64,000 nucleotides of DNA from Orrella marina (GCF_003058465.1 NZ_CP028901.1:2604001-2668000), one strand, 5' to 3'. Shown: positions 19,969 to 33,135, counted from the first letter of the stretch. Program-made: numbers and translations. The notes: generated by a model from the letters alone, not told the origin.

Positions 19969-21177
19969 CTATAACGGCAGCGACTGCCGCACGATCTCAA
20001 CGAAGACCGCAGCACCAGTTGGAATAACTGCGTCATTGAAATCATAACTTGGATTGTGTAACTGGCACGAGCCTGGCTCACCGCCTTGTCCGAGCCTGAA
20101 ATAAGCACCAGGCTTATGCTGCAACATGAAAGAAAAGTCTTCAGAGCCCATGGATGGCACGAGATCTCGAACGACCCTCTCATCACCGACCACCCGCTTA
20201 GCGGCACGGGCCACTATGTCTGCCTCATGGGGCGTATTGATTGTGGCCGGAAACAACTTCTCGTACCGTAGCTGCGCGGAGGCCCCAAAGCCCTGGGCAA
20301 TGCTCGTGACAAGAGAACGCATACGATCTTCAATCATGTGTTGCACCGAGGGCCTGAATGTCCGGACGGTACCCACGATCGTTGCCATTTCCGGGATGAC
20401 ACTCATCGCGCCGAATTGCCCAGCTTGAACCGAACCAACTGAAACCACAGCTGAATCCATCGGATTGACATTGCGCGACACGATACTTTGAAGTGCCGTG
20501 ATGATCTGGGCACAGACAAGGATGGGGTCAATTGCCTGGTATGGATGCGCTCCGTGCCCTCCCTTACCCTTGACCTGAATCTCGAAACGGTCTGCTGCCG
20601 CCATCATGGGCCCAGAGTTGAGCCCGATATAACTAGGGGCCAATCCCGGCCAGTTGTGCAGGGCGTACACAGCATCACAAGGAAATCGCTCAAAAAGACC
20701 ATCATCAATCATTGCTTGCGCACCGCCAAGCCCTTCTTCCGCCGGCTGAAAGATAAACGCGACCGAGCCATTGAATTGTGGTGACGCGACAAGGTATCTA
20801 GCAGCCGCAAGAAGAATGGTGGTGTGCCCGTCGTGCCCACATCCATGCATTACGCCGGGGTTACGCGACCGGTGCTCGCCTGAGCCAATCTCCTGCATCG
20901 GCAAGGCGTCCATATCAGCACGCAATCCAATCATCCTCTCGCTATCGCTTCTCAACCCTCGAAGCACCCCAACCACACCCGTCTTGCCAATACCTCTGTA
21001 TACTTCCAGCCCCAGCGCTTCGAGAGACCCTGCGACCAGTCCTGCTGTACGAAACTCCTGAAATCCCAATTCGGGGTGAGTATGCAAGTCACGCCGAATT
21101 GTTACCATCTCGTCATGAAACTGGCTAATTGCTTCTAGGGGAGTACGTGCTAGCATGGCGGTCCTAGGTGTAAACAT
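19969..21177 (-). CDS. M20 family amidohydrolase (hippurate hydrolase-like)
   Basis: A 402-residue metallopeptidase-fold enzyme of the M20D aminoacylase/hippurate hydrolase group. The N-terminal IRRDLHTHPELGFQEFRTA, RADMDALPM, NPGVMHGCGHDGHTTILLAA (metal ligands) and FQPAEEGLGGAQAMIDDGLF are characteristic. The dimerisation insert (KGKGGHGAHPYQAIDPI) and the C-terminal SMGSEDFSFML complete the fold. These enzymes cleave N-acyl amino acids; the substrate cannot be read from sequence. It is monocistronic; about 200 nt without a gene separate it from pyrC. The start could also be the methionine at residue 8. Confidence 0.88.
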   Translation of the reverse strand: MFTPRTAMLARTPLEAISQFHDEMVTIRRDLHTHPELGFQEFRTAGLVAGSLEALGLEVYRGIGKTGVVGVLRGLRSDSERMIGLRADMDALPMQEIGSGEHRSRNPGVMHGCGHDGHTTILLAAARYLVASPQFNGSVAFIFQPAEEGLGGAQAMIDDGLFERFPCDAVYALHNWPGLAPSYIGLNSGPMMAAADRFEIQVKGKGGHGAHPYQAIDPILVCAQIITALQSIVSRNVNPMDSAVVSVGSVQAGQFGAMSVIPEMATIVGTVRTFRPSVQHMIEDRMRSLVTSIAQGFGASAQLRYEKLFPATINTPHEADIVARAAKRVVGDERVVRDLVPSMGSEDFSFMLQHKPGAYFRLGQGGEPGSCQLHNPSYDFNDAVIPTGAAVFVEIVRQSLPL

Positions 21178-21312
21178 GCCCAGTGTAATAGTTTACTCAT
21201 CGGATAAGTTTGGTAAAGTCAGCAACTGATTTCAGGCTTGTCTCAATCTGTGTAATCGCAGACTTTGTTGCATCCATACATTTTTTTGAAATAGGCATAA
21301 AGGAGAGTCCTA

Positions 21313-21585
21313 ATGGCCACAGCCACCAAAACGGCCCGCAAGCCCAACGCTGCATTCATGAAACCGCTTACCCCAAGCCCAACGCTCGCAGCCGTCATTG
21401 GACCTGAAGCCGTTCCTCGCACCGAAGTGACGAAAAAGATCTGGGAATACATCAAAAAGCATGACCTGCAGGATCCCAGCAACCGTCGCAATATCAACGC
21501 AGACGACAAACTCAAGCCTCTGTTCGGTAAGGATCAGGTTTCGATGTTCGAGTTGACCAAAATCGTGAGTGGTCACCTCTCCTGA
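21313..21585 (+). CDS. SWIB/MDM2 domain protein
   Basis: A 90-residue basic protein. After a lysine-rich start (ATKTARKPNAAF), the SWIB domain covers about residues 18-88: KPLTPSPTLAAVIG, then TEVTKKIWEYIKKHDLQDP, NRRNINADDKLKPLFGKDQ and SMFELTKIVSGHL. Small SWIB proteins occur in Chlamydia and many proteobacteria; they may be chromatin- or DNA-associated, but the role is not established here. An RBS-like AGGAGAG lies 7 nt upstream of the ATG. A strong terminator follows immediately, so the gene is monocistronic. Confidence 0.93.
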   Translation: MATATKTARKPNAAFMKPLTPSPTLAAVIGPEAVPRTEVTKKIWEYIKKHDLQDPSNRRNINADDKLKPLFGKDQVSMFELTKIVSGHLS

Positions 21586-21586
21586 T

Positions 21587-21614
21587 AAAAAAAGGACCTA
21601 CGGGTCCTTTTTTT
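21587..21614 (+). terminator. Rho-independent terminator after the SWIB gene
   Basis: A-rich arm AAAAAAAGGACC, loop TACG and arm GGTCC followed by seven T. The symmetry would allow termination in both directions. It begins just after the SWIB stop codon. Confidence 0.9.
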
Positions 21615-21659
21615 ATCACAGCCGCCAAGTCAAATCCGGCTTCGAGCCCAATCAGTCTC

Positions 21660-22022
21660 TCAGCCTTCCTGGGGAGTCTTGTTATCCAGTAGTGCAAGAA
21701 CCCCTCGTATCAGCCTGTACAGCACCCAAAGAATAGTAGCCAGTATGCCTGCCCAACCGATCACGATAAACACTAACAGATAGCTTACGGCCATCCACAG
21801 CAAACCCCATAAGAACGTCGCGATCAGCCAGTCAAAGTGAGCAGCGTAATAAGTTCCGGCTGCGTCAGGTCGTTTTATATAGATCATCATCACAGCAGCG
21901 ATTGGTGCAAATGCAAAAAGCCCTGATGTGATGAAACCCAGACCAAAAAGCGCATATGCAACCAGTGTAACTATGCGAAGGGACGCGGTGGGTGTAACAG
22001 GATCGTCCTTCAGATCTGGCAT
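21660..22022 (-). CDS. Small membrane protein, DUF4870-like
   Basis: A 120-residue inner-membrane protein with about three to four hydrophobic segments: residues 15-45, 62-80 and 82-108. The middle part (YIKRPDAAGTYYAAHFDWLIATF) has the charged linker followed by His and aromatic residues seen in the DUF4870/TM2-like group. The function is unknown. It is monocistronic and convergent with the SWIB gene, sharing the bidirectional terminator between them. Confidence 0.7.
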   Translation of the reverse strand: MPDLKDDPVTPTASLRIVTLVAYALFGLGFITSGLFAFAPIAAVMMIYIKRPDAAGTYYAAHFDWLIATFLWGLLWMAVSYLLVFIVIGWAGILATILWVLYRLIRGVLALLDNKTPQEG

Positions 22023-22394
22023 CTGTAATCTCCATAAAAGCGAAAAAGTTCTACCTGAACTTTATACATGGTCTGAGAAAAACTCAAACCATCATGGACA
22101 GACAATCACCAAAAGATGATCGCCCGAGCGATAAAACTGTACGGGTGCAGCGATATTAGTCGGATGAGCATCACCGATAGTGAATTTACTTACCAGGAAC
22201 GCAGCCATGGCCGGAGTTTATCCGTCCCCGGTTAGCTGTGTGGAAGTGGACACACGAAACACACTACCAGCAGAGCGTCATTTCAACCATGAATAGAGGG
22301 TGAGAGGAAAGTACACACACTCATAGGCCAGAGAACAGAGTCCCGCTCCCGACGCGACGATTCTGGTTCTGAATCGGCAAAGGGGGGTAGCCCA
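22023..22394. other. Intergenic stretch without a recognised gene
   Basis: Between the small membrane protein and the group II intron remnant I see no ORF with a plausible start or family resemblance, and no tRNA. The first part must hold the promoter of the leftward membrane-protein gene. The part after about 22150 may be degraded mobile-element DNA, given the adjacent intron remnant, but this is not demonstrated. Confidence 0.5.
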
Positions 22395-22609
22395 TAGGCT
22401 ACATCCCTGCCACACCACCCGGCATGCGGGTCCGCACCGGGCGGTTCGAGAAGTTGGGGTCATGAGAGTCGGGGTAGACCCAGCCGGTCAAAGTACGCAA
22501 ACGTCAGTACACCATTGAGGGACTTCGCGCAGTTGCTCTTCACTTTGCTCACTGTGACCAGCTCGCAGCGGGACTTGCACCCGCAGGGGTGCGCCCATGC
22601 AGGGCGCAC
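22395..22609 (-). mobile_element. Group II intron remnant, class C-like, ORF deleted
   Basis: Minus strand. It begins GTGCGCCCTGCATGGGCGCAC at 22609, like the 5' end of bacterial group II introns (GUGCG start and first domain I stem). Near the other end, at 22414-22446, is a 33-nt hairpin (AACCGCCCGGTGCGGACCCG onward) resembling domain V, followed by a short hairpin (GTAGCC TAT GGGCTAC) in the place of domain VI. Only about 215 nt separate the ends, so most of domain I and the reverse-transcriptase ORF are gone. The 5' end starts a few nucleotides after the T-run of the 5S terminator on the same strand, exactly where class C introns insert. Confidence 0.6.
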
Positions 22610-22614
22610 CAAGT

Positions 22615-22648
22615 AAAAAACCCTCGCTTTTGAGGGCGAGGGTTTTTT
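22615..22648 (-). terminator. Rho-independent terminator of the rRNA operon
   Basis: On the minus strand CCCTCGC, loop CCTCAAAA, GCGAGGG, then six T. It sits about 10 nt after the 5S rRNA 3' end. A-rich sequence on the other side makes it nearly symmetrical. Confidence 0.92.
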
Positions 22649-22658
22649 GTAATGAGGA

Positions 22659-22772
22659 GCCTGACGATGACCTACTTTCACAGATGTCCATCCACTATCA
22701 TCGGCGCAAAGGCGTTTCACTGTCCTGTTCGGGATGGGAAGGAGTGGTGCCACCTTGCTATGGTCGTCAGGC
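22659..22772 (-). rRNA. rrf: 5S ribosomal RNA
   Basis: About 114 nt. The 5' end GCCTGACGACC pairs with the 3' end GGTCATCGTCAGGC (helix I). The internal CCATCCCGAACAGGACAGTG and GCGCCGATGATAGTGGA segments are typical bacterial 5S. It is the last RNA gene of the operon, followed at once by the terminator. Confidence 0.96.
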
Positions 22773-22946
22773 GAAGGGGTTGGCGGTACTGGGGTTGAGT
22801 CCAGTTCCGCCGGATCGGGAAGAAGCGTGTTCAACGAGTCGCTGCGCAAGTGGCAGCGGGGTTGGATGTATGGTGTTGGTTGCGTTTTGAGGCGCACTAT
22901 TGACTATTTTGTTTCGGCACACTTGGCTATAACCAGCAAAGTTATA

Positions 22947-25831
<2,885 letters not shown>

Positions 25832-26100
25832 TATAACCTTGCAGGCTATAGGCTTTACTTGCTTTGCTGAGTTTTCGCGTTTGTGTGCCGTTCTTCCTTT
25901 CAAGGCTCCAATCCTGTCATCTGCGTCTTGCAACACACACGACCCGATCGGTCTCGAGTAAGAACAAATTACTACTAATGCAATCACAACCCGTATTCAC
26001 GTCACTGCGCACACCCTCAAACTCGCCCGCCTCCTGTAAGGCCGGCCCGCTTGACAATGCACCACGCAAATACTATTTTCTCGTTGTGCTTCTTCCTGAT

Positions 26101-26112
26101 TGTTAAAGAACA
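26101..26112 (-). promoter_or_regulatory. boxA antitermination signal in the tRNA-Ala/23S spacer
   Basis: TGTTCTTTAACA on the minus strand, close to the boxA consensus TGCTCTTTAACA that loads NusB-NusE and keeps rRNA transcription processive. The spacer from 25832 to 26285 otherwise holds only the 23S processing flank and no gene. Confidence 0.75.
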
Positions 26113-26285
26113 AAGTGTTAAGTCTCTCGACTACGCAAAGTGCTGCCGCTTCACCGCAAACCCGACTCTCGCCTGACTTGCCGCACTACAACAGCCCTCT
26201 GCACAGTACGCAGAGATGAAATCTCTAGCCAAGCCCGCCACTATAGCACACTTGCCTAAAACACCTCAGCTCTACACACTGGTGT

Positions 26286-26361
26286 TGGTGGAGGATGACG
26301 GGATCGAACCGACGACCCCCTGCTTGCAAAGCAGGTGCTCTCCCAGCTGAGCTAATCCCCC
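26286..26361 (-). tRNA. tRNA-Ala (anticodon TGC)
   Basis: A 76-nt cloverleaf with encoded CCA. Minus strand: acceptor GGGGGAT, D-arm TAGCTCAGCTGGGAGAGC, anticodon loop CTTTGCAAG with anticodon TGC, T-arm GTCGGTTCGATCCCG, 3' end ATCCTCCACCA. It lies in the 16S-23S spacer after tRNA-Ile, the common proteobacterial arrangement. Confidence 0.98.
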
Positions 26362-26373
26362 AGTACCCGATCT

Positions 26374-26450
26374 TGGTGGGTCTGGTTGGATTCGAACCAA
26401 CGACCCCCGCCTTATCAAGACGGTGCTCTAACCGACTGAGCTACAGACCC
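26374..26450 (-). tRNA. tRNA-Ile (anticodon GAT)
   Basis: A 77-nt cloverleaf with encoded CCA. Minus strand: acceptor GGGTCTG, D-arm TAGCTCAGTCGGTTAGAGC, anticodon loop CTTGATAAG with anticodon GAT, T-arm GTTGGTTCGAATCCAAC, 3' end CAGACCCACCA. It is 12 nt upstream of tRNA-Ala. Confidence 0.98.
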
Positions 26451-26485
26451 AACCGACCCAGCATCTCTTAACCCTTTGAACATCC

Positions 26486-26503
26486 GAACAACCGATAAGT
26501 GTG
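26486..26503 (-). other. 16S pre-rRNA processing stem, 3' strand
   Basis: The 18-nt sequence on the minus strand, CACACTTATCGGTTGTTC, is perfectly complementary to GAACAACCGATAAGTGTG in the leader (28323-28340). Together they enclose 16S rRNA in a long stem, the usual RNase III substrate. Confidence 0.85.
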
Positions 26504-26578
26504 AACAGCTAACTTGCCAACTCCCCCTGGCGCACTGCACTGAACCTACATCCAGTCCAACACCAGAGCCTTTCTCTT

Positions 26579-28108
<1,530 letters not shown>

Positions 28109-28322
28109 TAATCTCTGTATTACTCCATACTGACAGATCGCTCTGCCCGTACGGCGCTTGTACTCAAAAGCTTGACAAGGTGCCTAAAGCCCTAAAGCTC
28201 CAGACTTCCTTACCTTGCTTCAATGTGAGCACACTTCTATTGCTTGATGACTCCAGCATCGCCCGGCACCACTTGCGCAGCACCAGCCAACACTTCAAAG
28301 GTCGTCAGCGATATCAGCTGCC

Positions 28323-28340
28323 CACACTTATCGGTTGTTC
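28323..28340 (-). other. 16S pre-rRNA processing stem, 5' strand
   Basis: GAACAACCGATAAGTGTG on the minus strand, perfectly complementary over 18 nt to 26486-26503. It follows the leader boxA by a few bases. Confidence 0.85.
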
Positions 28341-28343
28341 AAT

Positions 28344-28354
28344 TGTTAAAGAGC
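28344..28354 (-). promoter_or_regulatory. boxA antitermination signal in the rRNA leader
   Basis: GCTCTTTAACA on the minus strand matches the core of boxA. It lies in the transcribed leader, about 170 nt downstream of the proximal promoter -10 and about 235 nt before 16S. The rest of the leader holds no gene. Confidence 0.8.
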
Positions 28355-28493
28355 GTCTCGACTTCCTGTCGATTCCAGAATTATAACACACTCCGGAAGA
28401 TCCTGCAACTTACTGCGATTTGCCAGAAGTTACTGCTTTTTCTGACCGCGTTCGGCGCTTTTACAGCACCGCCGCCTCGCACTTCCCGCTGTC

Positions 28494-28656
28494 CGTTCGT
28501 TTGTTCGTTCAGCAAAGAAGCGAGATTATGAACCTCTTTTTTCTTGCTGTCAAGTTGCGCTTCAAAAATCTTTAAATTTTTTCGAGCAACCTCAAACCTG
28601 ACTGCATTTTCGCCGTTCGTTCGTTTGTTCGTTCAGCGAAGAAGCGAGATTATGAA
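28494..28656 (-). repeat. Two 39-bp direct repeats covering each rrn promoter -10 and start region
   Basis: 28494-28532 and 28618-28656 are identical at 38 of 39 positions (one A/G difference). Each runs from the -10 hexamer through the discriminator and into a GAAC-rich stretch of about 20 bp. The copies are 124 bp apart, the same distance as the two promoters, so the pair looks like a duplicated promoter cassette. Confidence 0.9.
28525..28553 (-). promoter_or_regulatory. rRNA operon promoter P2 (proximal)
   Basis: TTGACA (28548-28553), 17-nt spacer, CATAAT (28525-28530), followed by a CTCGC discriminator. The sequence upstream of the -35 is A/T-rich (AAAAAATTTAAAGATTTTT), a plausible UP element. 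Confidence 0.85.
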
Positions 28657-28677
28657 GATATTTTTCACGGCTGTCAA
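28649..28677 (-). promoter_or_regulatory. rRNA operon promoter P1 (distal)
   Basis: TTGACA (28672-28677), 17-nt spacer, CATAAT (28649-28654) and the same CTCGC discriminator as P2, 124 bp further upstream. Two consensus promoters in tandem are typical of strong rRNA expression. Confidence 0.85.
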
Positions 28678-28755
28678 ACTAGTTTCACATTTACAAGATG
28701 GTTGAACCTGAATATGGTCATCTTTTCCTGACACACCGCCCTTGCTCTGCTCTGT

Positions 28756-29283
28756 TCATTTCAGATAATCATAGAAATTTTTCCTGAATTTCATAACCTT
28801 GGGAGAGACAACAACCTGGCAATAGCCCTGCCCGGGATTTCTTTCAAAGAAATCGTGGTGATAGTCCTCAGCAACCCAAAACTTCTGTGGAGGCAAAATC
28901 AATGTACAGATCTTTGCAGGAAAGACTCCCTGTTGGTCAAGTTCACGAATTTTCTGTTCCGTCATCGTATGCTGCATATCATTCTGTGCAAATACGGCAG
29001 ACTGATATTGGGGCCCGACATCATGCCCCTGACGTCCAGGGGTTGTCGGGTCATGGGTACCAAAGAAAACATCCAACATCGTTTCAAATGAAACAACCTT
29101 TTCGTCATACTCAACAGCCACCACTTCGATATGCCCTGTGGTCCCTGCACAAACTGCGTCGTACGAAGGGGCCTCAACATGGCCGCCACAATAACCAGGT
29201 CGTACGGAGTGCACACCTTTCATTGCAGAGAAGATCGCTTCGGTACACCAGAAGCAACCACCACCAAATACCGCTGTTTCCAT
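28756..29283 (-). CDS. msrA: Peptide methionine (S)-S-oxide reductase MsrA
   Basis: A 175-residue repair enzyme that reduces methionine-S-sulfoxide in proteins. The catalytic motif GGGCFWC is at 7-13 (Cys10 nucleophile), followed by GYCGGHVEAPSYDAV, TGHIEVVAVEYDEKVVSFE, FFGTHDPTTPGRQGHDVGPQ and YRSAV-like YQSAVFAQ. The last part carries EDYHHDFFERNPGQGYC, with a likely recycling cysteine. I chose the ATG at 29283 (METAVFGGG) because AAGGG lies at good spacing; an ATG 18 nt upstream is possible. It lies just upstream of the rRNA promoters and reads toward them. Confidence 0.95.
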   Translation of the reverse strand: METAVFGGGCFWCTEAIFSAMKGVHSVRPGYCGGHVEAPSYDAVCAGTTGHIEVVAVEYDEKVVSFETMLDVFFGTHDPTTPGRQGHDVGPQYQSAVFAQNDMQHTMTEQKIRELDQQGVFPAKICTLILPPQKFWVAEDYHHDFFERNPGQGYCQVVVSPKVMKFRKNFYDYLK

Positions 29284-29310
29284 GTTGAGCCCTTTTTTCA
29301 AACGGTAGAG

Positions 29311-29664
29311 TTATGGCTCGATTGCCAGAATCCATTCAGCCAAATTCCTGGCGTTCTCTGGCGAGACTTGAGCCTGGGCAGGCATGGGTATAGCCCCCCA
29401 TTTTCCCCGCCCACCTTTGCGAACCGAATCGACGAGGATTTCAACAGCATCCGATTGCCCTGCATAGCGCTCAGAGATCTGCTTGAAACTCGGACCAACC
29501 CGCCGACTGTCAATTTGATGACAGGCCAGGCAAGCGCTGCTTTTTGCCAGCGCAGTCCCTTCCTCCATCGAAAGGGCTTCCGCCAGAGCGACGGGGACGG
29601 AAAGAACCACACCTACGATGCCAACAACTGCCAGGACAACACTCTTCACTCTACGCTCACTCAT
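29311..29664 (-). CDS. Small periplasmic class I cytochrome c
   Basis: A 117-residue precursor with a Sec signal (about 28 residues ending PVALA) and a mature domain of about 88 residues. One haem motif, CLACH, binds haem covalently with His as axial ligand; the distal methionine is probably in WGAIPMPAQ. The pattern resembles cytochrome c551/c552 electron carriers. The reading frame overlaps the end of ilvD by a few nucleotides, so the two may be cotranscribed, although the functions are unrelated. An ATG 9 nt upstream (29673) is equally possible. Confidence 0.87.
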   Translation of the reverse strand: MSERRVKSVVLAVVGIVGVVLSVPVALAEALSMEEGTALAKSSACLACHQIDSRRVGPSFKQISERYAGQSDAVEILVDSVRKGGRGKWGAIPMPAQAQVSPENARNLAEWILAIEP

Positions 29665-31345
29665 CAAATGCATCAGTCACGGCACCTTTACTTGCGGTGC
29701 TGGCGAGACGTCCGAATTTAGCAAGCACTCCCCTCGTGTAACGAGGAACAGGCTGCCTCCAGGATTTTCTTCGCTCTTCAATCTCCTCATCCGAGATATT
29801 GACCTGAAGGAGCAACTGATGGGCATCGATCGTAATCGAGTCGCCTTCCCTGATCAGCCCGATATTGCCCCCGACAAAGGCCTCTGGAGCAACGTGACCG
29901 ACAACCATGCCCCACGTGCCTCCTGAGAACCGTCCGTCCGTGATCAGACCGACACTCTCGCCCAGTCCTTGACCAATCAGTGCAGAGGTAGGTGCCAGCA
30001 TTTCACGCATGCCTGGACCTCCTTTCGGTCCTTCATAACGAATGACCACGACATCACCTGCCTTGATCTTCTTATCCATGATGGCCTGCATTGCGAGGTC
30101 TTCTGAATCAAAAACGCGCGCAGGGCCGGTGATGACCGGATTCTTGAGACCCGTGATTTTGGCAACCGCGCCTTCAGATGCCAGATTACCTTTCAGGATC
30201 GCAAGGTGCCCGTGGTTGTAAAGTGCATTGTCGATGGAGCGAATCACGTCCTGACCTGAAGGTGGCTGATCAGGCACGTCGGCCAGCACTTCTGCAATAG
30301 TCTTGCCGGTGATGGTCTTGCAGTCACCATGCAACAAACCGGCGTTCAACAACAGTTTCATGACCTGGGGAATACCTCCTGCGCGATGCAGGTCAACGGT
30401 CAGATACTTTCCTGACGGCTTCAGGTCGCACAACACAGGGACCCGCTTGCGGATCCGCTCAAAGTCATCAATGGTCCAAGGCACCTCTGCCGCGTGAGCA
30501 ATTGCAAGGAAATGCAGCACAGCATTGGTGGACCCTCCGATCGCCATGATCACCGAGACTGCATTTTCCAGCGACTCGCGCGTGATGATGTCGCGTGGCT
30601 TGCGATCACCTGCTTTGACGGCTTCCACCAGAACGGCCGCGGCCTTCTCGGCATTCGTAATCGCCTCACCATCTTCGTTAGCTGCCGTGCTTGAGTAAGG
30701 CAGGCTCATACCCATGGCTTCGAACGAGGAGCTCATGGTGTTCGCCGTATACATCCCCCCACATGAGCCAGAGCCGGGAATTGCCTTTTGTTCAATTGAC
30801 TTGAAGTCCTCCTGGCTCATGCGGCTCATGGTGAACTCGCCCACCGCTTCGAACACAGACACAATATTCAGGTCTTTGCCTTTGTGCTGGCCCGGCTTGA
30901 TGGTGCCGCCGTAGACATAGATGCCCGGTACGTTCATTCTTGCCAGTGCCATCATTCCACCCGGCATGTTCTTGTCACACCCACCGACTACAACAACACC
31001 GTCCATCCACTGACCCTGAACCGCCGTTTCGATGCAGTCAGCGATCACTTCTCTGGAAACCAGGGAGTACTTCATCCCCTCGGTCCCCATCGACATCCCG
31101 TCAGAAATGGTAGGAACGCCAAACACCTGAGGATTGGCCTTCGCAGCGCGAATAGCAGTGACAGCGGCATCAGTCAAAGGTTGCAGACCACTATTACAGG
31201 GAGTGATCGTGGAGTGCCCATTGGCCACGCCAATCATCGGGTTCTCGAAATCAGTTTCCTTGTAACCCATGCCGTAGTACATGGCACGGTTAGGGGCTCT
31301 TGCCACACCTTCGGTGATGTGGCTTGATCTTTCATATTTCGACAT
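29657..31345 (-). CDS. ilvD: Dihydroxy-acid dehydratase IlvD
   Basis: A 562-residue iron-sulfur enzyme that makes the 2-keto acid precursors of valine, leucine and isoleucine from dihydroxy acids. Cluster-binding cysteines appear in [26 protein letters not shown] and [17 protein letters not shown]. Further family segments are [34 protein letters not shown] and [20 protein letters not shown] and [20 protein letters not shown]. Length and motifs are normal. It is divergent from lgt across a 92-nt gap that must contain both promoters. Confidence 0.97.
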   Translation of the reverse strand: MSKYERSSHITEGVARAPNRAMYYGMGYKETDFENPMIGVANGHSTITPCNSGLQPLTDAAVTAIRAAKANPQVFGVPTISDGMSMGTEGMKYSLVSREVIADCIETAVQGQWMDGVVVVGGCDKNMPGGMMALARMNVPGIYVYGGTIKPGQHKGKDLNIVSVFEAVGEFTMSRMSQEDFKSIEQKAIPGSGSCGGMYTANTMSSSFEAMGMSLPYSSTAANEDGEAITNAEKAAAVLVEAVKAGDRKPRDIITRESLENAVSVIMAIGGSTNAVLHFLAIAHAAEVPWTIDDFERIRKRVPVLCDLKPSGKYLTVDLHRAGGIPQVMKLLLNAGLLHGDCKTITGKTIAEVLADVPDQPPSGQDVIRSIDNALYNHGHLAILKGNLASEGAVAKITGLKNPVITGPARVFDSEDLAMQAIMDKKIKAGDVVVIRYEGPKGGPGMREMLAPTSALIGQGLGESVGLITDGRFSGGTWGMVVGHVAPEAFVGGNIGLIREGDSITIDAHQLLLQVNISDEEIEERRKSWRQPVPRYTRGVLAKFGRLASTASKGAVTDAFDE

Positions 31346-31437
31346 AGGTCCTTCCGACGGTAAAAAGGCAAAGTACTAAAGAGGCAAAGTACTCAAGGTT
31401 ATTATGAAACATCTCCAGCATAAACCGGTTTAACACT

Positions 31438-32228
31438 ATGTTGCAGCACCCGCAGATAGACCCCATCGCAATCCAGATTGGCCCCCTGGCCGTTCACTGG
31501 TACGGACTGATGTATCTCATAGGCTTCGCAAGTGCCTGGCTTCTCGGGCGATGGAGAGTAAAAAAAGGGCTGACCCGAGTCAAACAGAGTGACTTTGAAG
31601 ATATGCTGTTTCTCTGCATGATTGGCGTCATACTGGGCGGTAGACTCGGCTACGCTCTGTTCTACAAACCCGACTATTTTATTGAGAACCCCATACATGT
31701 TTTCTATCTCTGGGAAGGCGGCATGTCTTTTCACGGGGACTGCTAGGTGTTCTCGGTGCACTCTGGATCTTTGCGCGCAGAAGAGGTTACAAGTATCTCG
31801 AACTAGGCGACCTCCTAGCACCTCTCGTTCCGCTTGGGCTTGCCGCAGGACGAGTAGGCAACTTTATCAACGGCGAATTGTGGGGCCGCACGACCAGCCT
31901 GCCATGGGGAATGATTTTCCCGGCAGCGCAGGACGGTCTGGCCCGCCATCCATCACAACTGTATCAATTTGCGCTTGAAGGACTATTGCTTTTTACGGTT
32001 GTGTGGGTATTTTCACTCAAGAAACGTGCAACTGGTCAAGTGAGCGCAGTCTTCATAACCGGCTACGGTGTCGCGCGATTCGTTGCTGAATGGGCACGCG
32101 AACCTGATGCATTTCTGGGTTTGCTCGCCGGTGGCCTCAGTATGGGCCAATGGCTGAGTCTACCGATGATTCTGGCTGGCATCATCCTGTATCGCTTCAG
32201 CGCAACTCGATCAAACCTGAAACCGTGA
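31438..32228 (+). pseudogene. lgt: Prolipoprotein diacylglyceryl transferase Lgt, split by a one-base frameshift
   Basis: Lgt transfers diacylglycerol to the lipobox cysteine of prolipoproteins. The first frame (31438-31746) gives [39 protein letters not shown] and GGMSFHG and then stops. Just after GGGG at 31735-31738 the next frame continues without a break: [20 protein letters not shown], the Lgt signature [26 protein letters not shown] and [16 protein letters not shown] to the stop at 32228. One added G restores a normal protein of about 263 residues. Because Lgt is normally essential, a sequence error is the likelier explanation. The 3' end overlaps the convergent SIMPL gene by 32 nt. 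Confidence 0.93.
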
Positions 32229-32907
32229 CCGAAACCGTCTGAACATCAGGAACCAGTGTCAGGCCGGCCTTTTCTGCCCGGTCTGACGCAACAGCAGCCA
32301 TCACAAATGGCCTAGGCATCGACATTTCACCACTGTCAGAGATGTTCAGACTCTGGATCGAGAAACTTGAGTATCCAAAAACTCGTGCGGTTGTCGTTGC
32401 TTTTTCTCTGAAGGCATGTGCAACCGAATCCATCAGACGGGACTGCTCCGCCCTGCGAGCCTGGTCCGACAACGAAAAACTCACCCCAGACAACGCCAGA
32501 AGATCTGCCACTTTGTCTGCACTGGACGCAGAAAGCGACACATCATTCGAACGCAAAACGAGATCAGCCCGGCCTTGCCAGCCACTGATCTTGCCATTGT
32601 CGTCATATCGGGGATAAGTCTGCACGTTTCCAGTGCTCACTCGCAAACCTGACGGGTTGCCAATACGAGATTTGGCCTGATCGATCATTTCGGTCAGACG
32701 CTGATTAACAGCAGCAGCGGAATCGTCCTGAACCTGGGCTGACAAAACGATCTGGACCTGGTCCTGCTGGACTTCTGCACTGACGGTTGCAGAAATCTCT
32801 GCAACCGGAGCGCTCGGTGCTGCGACTGATGAGCCGCTGCACACCCCAAAGACCACCAGACCCAAAACCATCACATCTGCAAGCCGGGAGCGAAGGACGC
32901 ACACCAT
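32197..32907 (-). CDS. SIMPL (DUF541) family periplasmic protein
   Basis: A 236-residue protein with an N-terminal signal peptide ([20 protein letters not shown], cleavage near SSVAAP) and a SIMPL/DUF541 domain of alternating helices and strands: [51 protein letters not shown] and a C-terminal [12 protein letters not shown]. Relatives include E. coli YggE; the biochemical role is uncertain. The frame is open 24 codons upstream, but that stretch is 6S RNA, so I start at 32907. The 3' end overlaps lgt. Confidence 0.85.
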   Translation of the reverse strand: MVCVLRSRLADVMVLGLVVFGVCSGSSVAAPSAPVAEISATVSAEVQQDQVQIVLSAQVQDDSAAAVNQRLTEMIDQAKSRIGNPSGLRVSTGNVQTYPRYDDNGKISGWQGRADLVLRSNDVSLSASSADKVADLLALSGVSFSLSDQARRAEQSRLMDSVAHAFREKATTTARVFGYSSFSIQSLNISDSGEMSMPRPFVMAAVASDRAEKAGLTLVPDVQTVSVTVSGLIELR

Positions 32908-32929
32908 CAGTCTGACCTCACTACAAAAA

Positions 32930-33115
32930 AATGCCCCGCGATTGCCGTCAAAGACCGGCATCTCGAACCCTCGGTTCAAGTCGGCAGTCTCGCGACTGGT
33001 TTCGAGCGCATCTGACTAGAGACCCGCATTCCCGCCAATCGTCCCGACCACCTGGTTAGCCATAAATATCGGTTCAGAGAATTTATGGTCAAGTCACGTA
33101 CAACGCAGGGACAAA
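32930..33115 (-). ncRNA. ssrS: 6S RNA (SsrS)
   Basis: Minus strand. The RNA mimics an open promoter and sequesters sigma70 RNA polymerase in stationary phase. Sequence matches to E. coli 6S are clear: CTGAACCGATATTTATG early and CTTGAACCGAGGGTTCGAG late. The ends pair (TGTCCCTGCG with CGCGGGGCA) to form the closing stem, and a T-run follows at 32925-32931. Length about 186 nt, like E. coli. It lies 20 nt downstream of zapA, the conserved proteobacterial position. Confidence 0.93.
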
Positions 33116-33135
33116 CCGTTGTTTTGCCTGATTTC

